Positions 26,009 through 34,002 of a stretch of 38,577 nt of DNA are shown one piece after another. The translations under genes and the position numbers were made by a program. The DNA is taken from assembly GCA_024228935.1 (NCBI GenBank), contig JAAESX010000021.1:1-38577 (forward strand), written 5' to 3'. A model generated the notes under the pieces. The model saw nothing but the letters and a program-made list of their open reading frames with translations, was not told the origin of the DNA and did no database searches. This DNA is from Pseudomonadota bacterium (lineage in GTDB: Bacteria > Myxococcota_A > UBA796 > CAJQPC01). Numbering within the stretch: position 1 is the first letter of the stretch; each line of letters starts with the position of its first letter.

Positions 26009-27820
26009 GTGACACCTCTCCTCCTCGGCGCCGCGCTCGCCGCCCCGGTCGGCGACATCTGGGTGCGCGCTCCCGACGCGGTAACCCGCGCTGAGCTCGA
26101 CGCGCTGGGCCTGGTCCACGCCCACGGGCGAGAAGGCGAGTGGGGCCAGTACGTCGGCCATGCAGGCCCTCTCGACGCGGCCGAGCAGGGCTTCGAGACC
26201 CGCGACCGACGCGAGGACCACCGCGACCGGAGGCGGAATCAGGACGTGTCCCTCGACGACCTGGAGGCTCGCCTCCGAGCCCTGGACGGGGACCTCGTCC
26301 AGGTGGGCACCTCGCTGGAGGGCCGGCCGATCTGGGGCATCCGACTCGGGACCACGGACGCACCTCGACTGCGCGTCCTGGGAGGGCACCACGGCGACGA
26401 GCCCATCAGCGTCGAGCTGGCTCTCCACGTGGCCGAGCAGCTGGCCGCGGACGCCGGGGTCTTCGCAGGGCTGACCCAGCAGCGCGAGATCTGGGTGGTC
26501 CCGCTCGTGAACCCCGACGGGTACGTCCTGGGCGACCGGCAGAACGCCAACGACGTCGATCTCAACCGTAACTACGGTGATGGCTGGCGGGACACCGTGT
26601 TCTCGGGGCCGGCGCCGTTCTCCGAGCCCGAGACACGGGCCATCCGAACGCTCTCCGTCCTGGCGCCCCCGCACGCGGGCCTGTCGATGCACAGCGGCGC
26701 GTTCAACCTCGGCTACCCGTGGAACCAGACGGTGAGCCCCAGCGACGACGAGGCCGACCTCATCCGGTTCGGCACCCCGTACGCCGAGGCCATCGACGAC
26801 GACACGTTCTCGTTCCTGAACGGCGCCGACTGGTACATCACCTACGGCGACACGAACGACTGGTCCCTCGGGGCCCAGGGCGCCTGGGACTACACGCTGG
26901 AGGTCTCCCTCAGCAAGGCGCCGTCGGACAGCCAGGCGGTGTTCGACGCCCACGTCGGCGCGGTCGCAGCGTTCCTGGCCTCGCCCGTCGCACTGCAGGG
27001 CCGGGTCGTCGACGCGACGACCGGACTCCCCCTCGCCGCGAGCGTGACCCTGGACGCCGGGACGACCCGGGTCACCAGCCCGGTCGATGGCCGCTTCAGT
27101 CGCGCCGTGGCCTCGCTCGAGGGCGGACTGACGGTCACCTCGCCCGGCTACGACGACCTGCGGGTCGAGGCGCTCGACACCGAGCTGCTCGTCGAGCTGA
27201 CGCCCTCGGCCCGTGGGGTCGCCGGGATGCAGATCGTCTCCACGACCCAGGTGGCTCTGACGCTCGACGGCGACCTGCTCGTCCGCCCCGGCTACGACGA
27301 CATCGCCCTGGACGGCCCCGTCGATCCCGCCGATCTAGCAGCAGGCCCCTGGTCGCTCGTGGGGGAGACGACCTCGCCAGCGGGCGTCTTCGTGTCGGAT
27401 CCCGGCCTGGCCTGCCGCCTGTGGGAGGTCGACGTGGGCGAGGCCCTGGTGGTGTCTGGCGAGGGCTTCGCCGAGGGCACCCGCGCGTGGCTGCTGCTCG
27501 AGGACCGCGCCTGGCGAGAGCTCGTCGTCACCAGCGAGACGCCGACCGAGGTCGTGCTCGACGGCTCTTCACTTCCTCTCGACGGAACCGCGGATCTGGT
27601 GCTCGTGTCGAACGGGGTGGAGGTCGCGATCGCGGACCTCCTCGGTGAGCCCGTCATCGACACCAGCATCCTCCCCGAGCCCCAGGACACCGGCATCACC
27701 GACTCGTCGCCCTCACCCGCCCCGGACGACCCGGGTTACGAGGGCTGCGCTTCGGTGCCGCGACGCACGCTCGGATGGGCTCTGTTGTGTGCGGTCCTGC
27801 TCCGAAGGAGGCGACCTTGA
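26009..27820 (+). CDS. M14 zinc carboxypeptidase with MYXO-CTERM-like surface anchor
   Basis: 603 residues. A very short signal peptide (MTPLLLGAALAAP) precedes an M14 domain at about 75-335: zinc ligands H128 and E131 (HGDE), the substrate-binding DLNRNY (184-189), third ligand H228 in MHSGAFNLGYPW and catalytic Glu298 in YTLEV. A carboxypeptidase-regulatory-like beta domain (about 345-400) and further beta domains follow. The C-terminus has an acidic Pro/Ser spacer, GC at 579-580, a short hydrophobic segment and a final RRRR, as in MYXO-CTERM sorting tails, where the cysteine is processed by a myxosortase. It is expected on the outer cell surface, trimming C-terminal residues. The next gene overlaps by 4 bases. 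Confidence 0.9.
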   Translation: MTPLLLGAALAAPVGDIWVRAPDAVTRAELDALGLVHAHGREGEWGQYVGHAGPLDAAEQGFETRDRREDHRDRRRNQDVSLDDLEARLRALDGDLVQVGTSLEGRPIWGIRLGTTDAPRLRVLGGHHGDEPISVELALHVAEQLAADAGVFAGLTQQREIWVVPLVNPDGYVLGDRQNANDVDLNRNYGDGWRDTVFSGPAPFSEPETRAIRTLSVLAPPHAGLSMHSGAFNLGYPWNQTVSPSDDEADLIRFGTPYAEAIDDDTFSFLNGADWYITYGDTNDWSLGAQGAWDYTLEVSLSKAPSDSQAVFDAHVGAVAAFLASPVALQGRVVDATTGLPLAASVTLDAGTTRVTSPVDGRFSRAVASLEGGLTVTSPGYDDLRVEALDTELLVELTPSARGVAGMQIVSTTQVALTLDGDLLVRPGYDDIALDGPVDPADLAAGPWSLVGETTSPAGVFVSDPGLACRLWEVDVGEALVVSGEGFAEGTRAWLLLEDRAWRELVVTSETPTEVVLDGSSLPLDGTADLVLVSNGVEVAIADLLGEPVIDTSILPEPQDTGITDSSPSPAPDDPGYEGCASVPRRTLGWALLCAVLLRRRRP

Positions 27821-28977
27821 AGACCTGGATCCTGGCACTCCTGACGCTCACGGCCTGTGACCGCGACGCGCTGTACACACAGTCGAGGTTCTCCGAGAAC
27901 GTCTACAACGCGTACGAGGAGTGCAGCGCGAGCGAGATTCGATTCCTCGCGAGCAAGCACAACATCCAGACGGCGTTCGAGCCCTGTGGGTCGAACAACT
28001 TCGTCTCCTACAGCTGGGCGCCCGACGGGGTCCAGCTCTACTTCCAGCTCCCGATGTCCGCGCACGTGATGAACGGCAACGACAAGACCATCGGCACGAT
28101 GCCGACGGCGCTGCCCATCTCGGACATCGCCTGGCTCTCGCGCGAGTTCATGGTCCTGCCGATCCAGGGCGAAGGCGAGGCCACCCCCTCGCTGCTCCTG
28201 TTCGACCGCGTCCAGGCCACGATGCAGTCGATCACCCTGGACGTCACCGAGCCGCGCGACCTGATGCCGACGGGGGCCACCGACGGCGTGCTCTTCACCG
28301 CGCTGGACGACGGCGTGCGCCGGATCTACTCCGCCGACTTCACCACCGGCGAGGTCCGCCCCGAGTTCACGTTCGTGAACGGCGCCATCGACACGTTCAC
28401 CTACGAGCCCGCCGTCAACCAGCTCGCCGTCGGCCAGGGCGACATCGTCCAGACGTTCGGCGCGGACGGCACCCCGCTCGAGACGTTCACGGGCGCCCAC
28501 CGCGGCTCGATCCACGCCGAGGGCCGCTACGTCGCGCTCGAGACGAACGGTCAGCCCATCTCTCCCTTCGACCAGCGGACCTGGAACGAGCTGTCCGATT
28601 CGGCCCGTGAGCGGGAGCTCCGACGGATGGAGGAGTGGCTCTCCACGCAGCCCGAGTGGGTCACCAAGGAAGTGCACCCTCCTGTGATCGACGTGTTCGA
28701 CCGATCCTCGGAGAGCCGGTACCGGTTCACCGCTTTCTACGGCGACCGGTTCCAGTGGTACCCGAACAACCCCCAACTCCTGTACGCATCATTCGTGATG
28801 TGGGGGCTCGAGGGCAAGGAGATGAACCGGAACGTTGCCCTGACCCAGCTGTTCGAGCGCTTGCGCATGGCGGGCAAGGGCGAGATCCCGATGGGGATGG
28901 AGCTCGTCAGCGGCCCCACGGCGACGCCGGTCGAGGAAACCGTATCTCCCGACACCCCCCCAGAGACCGGGGGGTGA
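27817..28977 (+). CDS. Lipoprotein, possible WD40-like beta-propeller
   Basis: 386 residues. The TTG at 27817 overlaps the TGA of the carboxypeptidase gene (TTGA) and has GAAGGAGG six to thirteen bases upstream; it yields MKTWILALLTLTAC-D, a compact lipobox signal. The mature part has repeated strand patterns such as SYSWAPDGVQLYF and GVRRIYSADFTTGE that resemble WD40-like (TolB/PD40) blades; the assignment is weak. A helical segment (about 275-300) and an acidic DTPPETGG tail end the protein. Likely works with the upstream surface carboxypeptidase. A longer frame from 27775 has no signal and is not used. Confidence 0.8.
   Translation: MKTWILALLTLTACDRDALYTQSRFSENVYNAYEECSASEIRFLASKHNIQTAFEPCGSNNFVSYSWAPDGVQLYFQLPMSAHVMNGNDKTIGTMPTALPISDIAWLSREFMVLPIQGEGEATPSLLLFDRVQATMQSITLDVTEPRDLMPTGATDGVLFTALDDGVRRIYSADFTTGEVRPEFTFVNGAIDTFTYEPAVNQLAVGQGDIVQTFGADGTPLETFTGAHRGSIHAEGRYVALETNGQPISPFDQRTWNELSDSARERELRRMEEWLSTQPEWVTKEVHPPVIDVFDRSSESRYRFTAFYGDRFQWYPNNPQLLYASFVMWGLEGKEMNRNVALTQLFERLRMAGKGEIPMGMELVSGPTATPVEETVSPDTPPETGG
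28953..28976 (+). terminator. Hairpin over the lipoprotein stop codon
   Basis: CACCCCCC (28953-28960) pairs with GGGGGGTG (28969-28976); the loop is 8 bases. The TGA stop at 28975-28977 overlaps the descending arm. A second small hairpin (CTGCC/GGCAG, 28990-29003) follows. No T-tract. Confidence 0.5.
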
Positions 28978-29002
28978 ATCCGAATCCACCTGCCCCCGGG
29001 CA

Positions 29003-29030
29003 GCTTAAGCCAAGTAGCTGATATCGCTAC
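29003..29030. promoter_or_regulatory. Palindromes upstream of the sigma-54 promoter
   Basis: GCTTAAGC (29003-29010) is a perfect palindrome and GTAGC-TGATATC-GCTAC (29014-29030) an inverted repeat. They end about 10 bases before the -24 element, closer than an ordinary enhancer site, so they may bind a repressor or co-regulator, or belong to the end of the preceding transcript. Confidence 0.35.
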
Positions 29031-29040
29031 GTAAAGAACC

Positions 29041-29056
29041 TGGCACGCGGCTTGCG
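29041..29056 (+). promoter_or_regulatory. Sigma-54 (-24/-12) promoter of the sigma factor gene
   Basis: TGGCAC-GCGGC-TTGCG, with GG at 29042-29043 and GC at 29054-29055, exactly 10 bases apart. The predicted +1 is 29067, giving a 27-base leader with GGAGG (29084-29088) before the ATG at 29094. Confidence 0.85.
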
Positions 29057-29066
29057 AAGGCTTCCA

Positions 29067-29082
29067 TTGCGACGAAACGCAA
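29067..29082 (+). promoter_or_regulatory. 5'-end hairpin in the sigma factor mRNA leader
   Basis: TTGCG (29067-29071) pairs with CGCAA (29078-29082) around ACGAAA. The stem begins at the predicted first transcribed base and ends one base before the ribosome-binding site, so it may stabilise the mRNA or tune translation. Confidence 0.4.
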
Positions 29083-29093
29083 CGGAGGATTCC

Positions 29094-29819
29094 ATGACCG
29101 CTACCGCCCAGAACACCCAGGACCGCCGCGAGGCCCTCATCCTCGCCCACTACCCGATGGTCCGCTCCGTGGCCTACCGGATGGTCGGCCGCTTCCCGAG
29201 CTGCGTCGAGGCCGAGGACCTCATCACGATCGGCACTATCGGCCTGATCGACGCCGTCGACAAGTTCCAGGAGAACCAGAGCGTCACGTTCTCGGCCTAT
29301 GCCCGCATCCGCGTCGGCGGCGCCATCCTGGACGAGCTCCGCAAGGAGGACTGGGTCCCCCGCAGCGTCCGCACCCGGCACCACGAGCTGAAGACCGCCC
29401 GCGAGACCCTTCGCATGGACCTGGGCCGCGACCCGACCCAGCAGGAGTGGGCCAAGGCCCTCGGCGTCACGACCGCCCGTCTGAACAAGATGGTGCAGGA
29501 CTCGACCCTGAAGACGCTGATCTCGATGGAGGAGACCACCCCTTCGGGCGACGAGAGCATCGGTGACAGCCTGGTCGGCAACTCGCCGAATCCGATGGAC
29601 GAGGCCACCCGAGGCCACGTGGCGGCCATGGTCCGCGAGGCCATCTGCACGCTGCCCGAGCGCGAGCGGTACCTGGTCGAGATGTACTACTTCCAGGACC
29701 TGACCTTCAAGGAGATCGGCGCCATCCTGGACGTGACCGAGAGCCGGGTCAGCCAGCTCCACACGCGGATGAAGAGCCGCCTGTACAGCAAGCTGCAGTC
29801 GGTCATCGAGCAGGACTGA
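29094..29819 (+). CDS. FliA/WhiG-type alternative sigma factor (sigma-70 group 3)
   Basis: 241 residues. Region 2 has ILAHYPMVRSVAYRM and AEDLITIGTIGLIDAVDKF; the stretch FSAYARIRVGGAILDELRKEDWVPRSVR is typical of FliA/WhiG/SigF-like factors, and region 3 plus a region-4 helix-turn-helix (TFKEIGAILDVTESRVSQLHTRM) follow. It directs RNA polymerase to sigma-28-like promoters. No flagellar genes are near, so the regulon could concern development or another surface function, as with WhiG. The ATG at 29094 follows GGAGG; the frame can be extended to a TTG at 29052, but that lies in the promoter. Its own transcription is probably by sigma-54. Confidence 0.92.
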   Translation: MTATAQNTQDRREALILAHYPMVRSVAYRMVGRFPSCVEAEDLITIGTIGLIDAVDKFQENQSVTFSAYARIRVGGAILDELRKEDWVPRSVRTRHHELKTARETLRMDLGRDPTQQEWAKALGVTTARLNKMVQDSTLKTLISMEETTPSGDESIGDSLVGNSPNPMDEATRGHVAAMVREAICTLPERERYLVEMYYFQDLTFKEIGAILDVTESRVSQLHTRMKSRLYSKLQSVIEQD

Positions 29820-29831
29820 GCCCGCTCGGGA

Positions 29832-30485
29832 CTACTGCAAGCACGTCTCCAGCCGGGAGAGCGCCTCGCCGTCGAAGCGAGCGCCTCCCGGTTCGGGCGT
29901 TCCACACCGCTCATCGCTGTTGATGAGCACACACGGCGAGACGAGCTTGCCGTCCGGGGGATGGTCCCCGGCTGCGGTCACCCGGCAGTGGACGGGGCCG
30001 CGAAAGAAGTCCAGCCCGATGTGGAAGCTGGCGACGCGGAAGTCGAAGCGTCCGGCGATGTCGTCCCGGAACTCCGCGAGCGCGGTCGTCAATGGAGCGA
30101 GGACCGCCAGGCCGATGCGGCCCTCGACGGCCTCGATGGGCACTCGGAGCTGCTCCGGAGCGACCTGGATCAGGAGGTGACCGATGTGGTCGTCCTCGTT
30201 GTACCGGATCTGCAGCTGGACCGTCTCGGACAGCCACGGGGCGAGCGCCACAGCGAGCCGGGTCATCGCCTCCTGGTCGGAGAAGAAGCCCTTGTGGAGG
30301 GCGCCGATGCCGTCCCACTGGATCTCGACCGGCACCATGGCGCCGTCTTCGACCGGCGGGGCCGCGACCTGGAGGGCCGATGCCGCGGGGGCGAGCTTCT
30401 CGGCCGCCGCGATGGCCTCCTCGGGCGACGGGTCATCGAGCTTCTCGAGCTCGTAGCAACCCAGCGCCAGGAGGAGCAGGCTCAG
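29832..30485 (-). CDS. Small lipoprotein, probable CTG start
   Basis: About 217 residues, function not recognised. The usual-codon start (ATG at 30338) would give a protein without an export signal. In frame upstream, CTG at 30485 opens (M)SLLLLALGC-YELEKLDD, a minimal lipobox signal, and the frame has no ATG, GTG or TTG between. GGAAGGGG stands at ribosome-binding distance and the CTG overlaps the DUF507 stop (CTGA). The mature part has a helical Ala/Glu-rich start, then a beta-rich domain with VQLQIRYNEDDHIGHLLIQV and RFDFRVASFHIGLDFF; three cysteines in the last third may form disulfides. Last gene of the minus-strand envelope operon. Confidence 0.7.
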   Translation of the reverse strand: MSLLLLALGCYELEKLDDPSPEEAIAAAEKLAPAASALQVAAPPVEDGAMVPVEIQWDGIGALHKGFFSDQEAMTRLAVALAPWLSETVQLQIRYNEDDHIGHLLIQVAPEQLRVPIEAVEGRIGLAVLAPLTTALAEFRDDIAGRFDFRVASFHIGLDFFRGPVHCRVTAAGDHPPDGKLVSPCVLINSDERCGTPEPGGARFDGEALSRLETCLQ

Positions 30486-31000
30486 ATGAGCCCCTTCCGC
30501 TTCTTCACGTCGCGGAGCGAGCGCTGCAGGGCGATCTCGTAGTCGACCGTGCCCTCGGCGATGTTCTTGATGGCCGCGCGGGCCTCGTCGCGCAGAGCGT
30601 TCTCATCGACGTCGTGCGCGAGGATGAGGTCCAGGGTCCGACGCCAGAGGACACCGTCCTCCGCGTAGACCTCCTCGACGAAGTTGCTGATCATGAAGTT
30701 CTCGATGAACTGGCGGGCCAGGTACTTCGCGACACCGTCACCGGTCGGGTGGTTCCACTCATCCGCCATGCGGGAGCGAACCTTGCCGTACTTGTCGTAG
30801 CTGATGCCACCGGCCGCCATCGTCTCCTTGACGGAGTCGCGGAGCTGGTAGTCCCGGCGGAGGTACTCCTCCATGATCGAGACGAGGTCCTTCTCGGCCT
30901 CGCCCTTGTTCTCGGGCAGGACCTCGATGTCGTCGTTGTCGCTGAGCGCCTCGACGACTGCCTTCGCGATCGCAGGGATCCGCGTGCGGTAGAGCCTCAT
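30482..31000 (-). CDS. DUF507 family protein
   Basis: 172 residues, matching the DUF507 family in length and in its sequence pattern (MRLYRTRIPAIAKAVVEAL at the start, KYLARQFIENFMISNFVEEV in the middle). The family is all-helical, cytosolic and of unknown function, found mainly in Myxococcota and related deltaproteobacterial lineages and Aquificota. The ATG at 31000 has GAGAGG upstream. It follows the DPF-motif gene after 54 bases and overlaps the downstream lipoprotein start by 4 bases, so the three are probably on one transcript. Confidence 0.85.
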   Translation of the reverse strand: MRLYRTRIPAIAKAVVEALSDNDDIEVLPENKGEAEKDLVSIMEEYLRRDYQLRDSVKETMAAGGISYDKYGKVRSRMADEWNHPTGDGVAKYLARQFIENFMISNFVEEVYAEDGVLWRRTLDLILAHDVDENALRDEARAAIKNIAEGTVDYEIALQRSLRDVKKRKGLI

Positions 31001-31054
31001 TCGGACCTCTCGTGCGCCCCGTTCTCGTCGACTGGGGGCGGGTGGAGGCCGTCT

Positions 31055-33958
31055 TTAGCCGCTCACCGACGAGAGCGCACCCTTGAGCTGATCGGTGTCG
31101 AGCGGTGCCGTCTCGGCCCCCTTCGGAACCACCATCTGGGCCTCGGTCTGGGCCACGAAGCGCTCGCTGGCCTTCTCCTGGATGAAGCGAGCCAGCGCCT
31201 CGTCGAGATCGAGGGTCTCGTACCGGTGGACGTCGACCACGCGATGCTCTCCGTACAGCCGACCGACCACCGTCTGGCCGTCGAAGACGAACGAGACGTA
31301 CCCGTCGAACAGGTGCCTCAGCTCGTCCGTCGACATCTCCAGATCCGGTCGGGCGCCGAAGGGGTCATCCTCGGGCACGGCGGTCTCTCCGGCCGAGCCC
31401 GTCGCGAACGGATCCTCCTCTTCGGGCTCCGGCGGCTCCGGGTCGGGGGCCGGTCCGGCGACCATGAAGCCAGCGGCGTCACCCCCGTCCAGGTGCAGGT
31501 CGTCGCGGTCCTGGCTGGGCTGGTCGATGACGACCTCGGAGTCCTCGACGAACTGCTCGACAGTGTCTTGGAGTGCCTCGGCGGCGCCCTCGGTGAACCC
31601 GAACTGGGAGTCGGTGGCGTCCAGGTTGAGCAGGTTCGCCGGGTCCGCCGGCAGCGGAGCGTCGACGCTCGTCTCGGGAATGAGCGTGCGCCCGCTCGGG
31701 TCCTCGGTCGTCGGGATCTCCGCGTCCGGCGGCGGCGGGATGAAGAAGATCCCGCCCGACTCGGGGTCGTGGGTGAACTCGCTGTCGTCGTCGTCGACGA
31801 TCTCCATGTTGGAGATGGACGGATCGTCGTCCATCGACGCCTCGAACGGATCCGGGCCCAGGTCGGGGCCCGTGAGACCCAGTCTGTCCTCGCCGAGCGG
31901 CGGGTTGGACACGAGCGGGTCGTCGGCGAGCGAGAATCCGCTCGGCGCACCGGCCAGGGGGTCGGCCTCGATGTCGTCGAACGCCGAGGGGTCCGCGATG
32001 GGCTCGGGCGGAAGGCTCGGGGTCGACGACGTCGGCGCCTGGGGGGCTGCCGAGGACGGGTCGGCGGCAGCGAGAGGCCTGATCGGCTCGGGCTCGGCGG
32101 CGCCGAATGGGTCGTCCCCGCCGAGCGAGAGGCCGGAGTCACTCGGCTCGAAATCCCCAGCCTTGGCGAAGGGATCGTTCAGCGGCTCGGCCGCCACGGG
32201 CTCGCGCGGGCCATCGCTGAACCCGAAGCCGATGTCGCTGGGTCCGGTGTCCTCGCCGCTCGCGAACGGGTCGGCCAAGGGCTCGGACTCGATCACAGGC
32301 CGGCTCTGCTTCTCCGGCGGTGGCTGCTTCCGAGAAGACAGCATCTCGCCGAGGTCGGACTTCGGCGCCGGGGCGACCGGCGGCGGCGCAGGGATGAACG
32401 ACCCTCCGGCCTTCGGCTGCCCGAGCGGCGCCTCGCCACCGGCCATGTCGACCGCGGGGCCGCGCAAGTACAGACGGCTGCCATCCCAGCCACCGATGGC
32501 GGTGCCGGAGACGACCGTGCACATGGCGCTGGCTCCTGAGGCCAGGCTCACGACCGGTCCCAAGGGGGCCAGATCGAGCTGGATGGGGGCGCGCAGTCGG
32601 CGCTCCACGGTCCGCTTGAACTCACGAGCGGCGCCGACCTCCTCGAACGCGGCGAACCAGGGACCCGACACGGGGCTCAGCACGCCTCCGCTCGACTCGG
32701 CCTCGTCCCGCAGGCCCGTCCAGACCCCCGACAGCGCGGCGAAGACAGCGACGCCTCGATCCGCGGCCTTGGCGACGGCGGCGTCGTACACCTGACTGCG
32801 ATCCACGACGACGGCGTGGACCTCCTGGTGACCACCCTGCCCCTTCGGCACGAGCAGCGACCACGGTCGGCCGTCCCGCAGCTCGCCCATCACCGAGCGC
32901 GCCGTCCCCGTGGACAGGTCGATCGGCAGGCACATCGACGCGGCGGTCGTCAGCAGGTCCCAGGTCCGGATGGCACGACACATCCGCTGCCAGGCCGAGG
33001 CCAGGGCAGGAACGGCCCGACGGTCGGTCAGGACCTTGAGCTGGTCCCGGTCCACTCCGGCGGACTGCAGCACGCGGCTGGGCGCGACGTCCTTGAGTGC
33101 GTTCAGGACCCAGCCGGCGATGGCCGGATCCAGCGCGAGCGCGTGGGCGTCCTTGCGCGTCCCCGCCAGGCTGCGCAGGGTCTTCGCCGCGGCCGAGTCG
33201 TCGCCGAGCGCATGCTTCAGCGCGCCGACCAGGCCGGCGTGCACGGCGTTCAGGTGCTCCTGGCTCGTGCGCACGCCAGACACGGCGGCGACCAGACCCA
33301 GATCCCGAGGCAGCTCGAGACCACCGTGTGCGACGACGAGCGCCAGCTTGTTCCGCACGATGGCCTGGTGCATGCGCGTCGGGCGCACGGCGGGGTTCAG
33401 GCGTCCCGCCATGGCCCACGAGAACGACAGCCGCGCCGAGAGGCTCCACGCGACCTTGGCGAGCGCGGCTCCACGCTTCGTCGGCTCGAACTTGGCCAGA
33501 CGAGGGAGGAGTCGATCGAGCTGCGCCTTCTGGGCGGGATACCGGCGACCCAGGTCCGCGACGTTGCCCGAGCTGATGGCGGCCGTCTGGCGCGCGAGCT
33601 CCAGCATGACGAGCGAGGAGCTCCGCTGGCTCAGCTCGGCTCCCTCGATCAAGAGGGAGCTCAGGGCCAGGACCAGCTTGTCCGAGGCCAGCCGCTCGGG
33701 GGTGATGTCGCCGATCTGCTCGCCGACCCCGTCCTCGATCTGCTCGGAGAGTCGAGCGGCCATGAACTCGGCGACGGGCGCGCGCAGCACGTCCGCGAAC
33801 GCCACCGGGAAGCGGTCGACGCCGTCGTGGGAGCTGCCGACACGGACGAGGACGGGCGCATCCACGCCGACGTCGAGCACGATCGCCAGGGCCTCATCTG
33901 GGGTGCTGATCCAGCGCGTCTCGCCGAGGACACTGTTCAGCCAGTCGAGGACATCCAT
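31055..33958 (-). CDS. Large cytosolic protein with disordered linker bearing six DPF motifs
   Basis: 967 residues, no family recognised. Residues 1-540 are a folded, mainly helical region (MDVLDWLNSVLGETRWISTPDEAL start; Arg/Ala/Leu-rich). Residues about 540-880 are a highly acidic, Pro/Ser/Gly-rich low-complexity linker holding six DPF tripeptides (about 563, 595, 616, 703, 849, 865) each in an acidic setting, plus related ADPL, DDPL. The last 90 residues fold again (VSFVFDGQTVVGRLYGEHRVVDVHRYETLDLDEA). No signal peptide or membrane helix. ATG at 33958 is chosen; the frame stays open to 34522 but overlaps the TonB-like gene there. It may be a scaffold of envelope or motility machinery, judging only from its operon. 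Confidence 0.75.
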   Translation of the reverse strand: MDVLDWLNSVLGETRWISTPDEALAIVLDVGVDAPVLVRVGSSHDGVDRFPVAFADVLRAPVAEFMAARLSEQIEDGVGEQIGDITPERLASDKLVLALSSLLIEGAELSQRSSSLVMLELARQTAAISSGNVADLGRRYPAQKAQLDRLLPRLAKFEPTKRGAALAKVAWSLSARLSFSWAMAGRLNPAVRPTRMHQAIVRNKLALVVAHGGLELPRDLGLVAAVSGVRTSQEHLNAVHAGLVGALKHALGDDSAAAKTLRSLAGTRKDAHALALDPAIAGWVLNALKDVAPSRVLQSAGVDRDQLKVLTDRRAVPALASAWQRMCRAIRTWDLLTTAASMCLPIDLSTGTARSVMGELRDGRPWSLLVPKGQGGHQEVHAVVVDRSQVYDAAVAKAADRGVAVFAALSGVWTGLRDEAESSGGVLSPVSGPWFAAFEEVGAAREFKRTVERRLRAPIQLDLAPLGPVVSLASGASAMCTVVSGTAIGGWDGSRLYLRGPAVDMAGGEAPLGQPKAGGSFIPAPPPVAPAPKSDLGEMLSSRKQPPPEKQSRPVIESEPLADPFASGEDTGPSDIGFGFSDGPREPVAAEPLNDPFAKAGDFEPSDSGLSLGGDDPFGAAEPEPIRPLAAADPSSAAPQAPTSSTPSLPPEPIADPSAFDDIEADPLAGAPSGFSLADDPLVSNPPLGEDRLGLTGPDLGPDPFEASMDDDPSISNMEIVDDDDSEFTHDPESGGIFFIPPPPDAEIPTTEDPSGRTLIPETSVDAPLPADPANLLNLDATDSQFGFTEGAAEALQDTVEQFVEDSEVVIDQPSQDRDDLHLDGGDAAGFMVAGPAPDPEPPEPEEEDPFATGSAGETAVPEDDPFGARPDLEMSTDELRHLFDGYVSFVFDGQTVVGRLYGEHRVVDVHRYETLDLDEALARFIQEKASERFVAQTEAQMVVPKGAETAPLDTDQLKGALSSVSG

Positions 33959-34002
33959 GCGCGAACCGTGCTCCCGAGGAGAGCGTGAGGCTACCAGAGC
34001 GC

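Noticed and set aside
23314..26094. 926-codon plus-strand open frame over the M23 peptidase and kinase
   Set aside because: Antisense to two well-supported genes; low-complexity Arg/Glu/Val content and no start signal.
29052..29093. TTG start at 29052 for the sigma factor
   Set aside because: It lies within the -12 element of the sigma-54 promoter and upstream of the predicted transcript start; ATG 29094 follows GGAGG.
29819..29832. Terminator between the sigma factor and the converging lipoprotein
   Set aside because: Only CCCG-CT-CGGG can be drawn, with a 2-base loop; too small to call.
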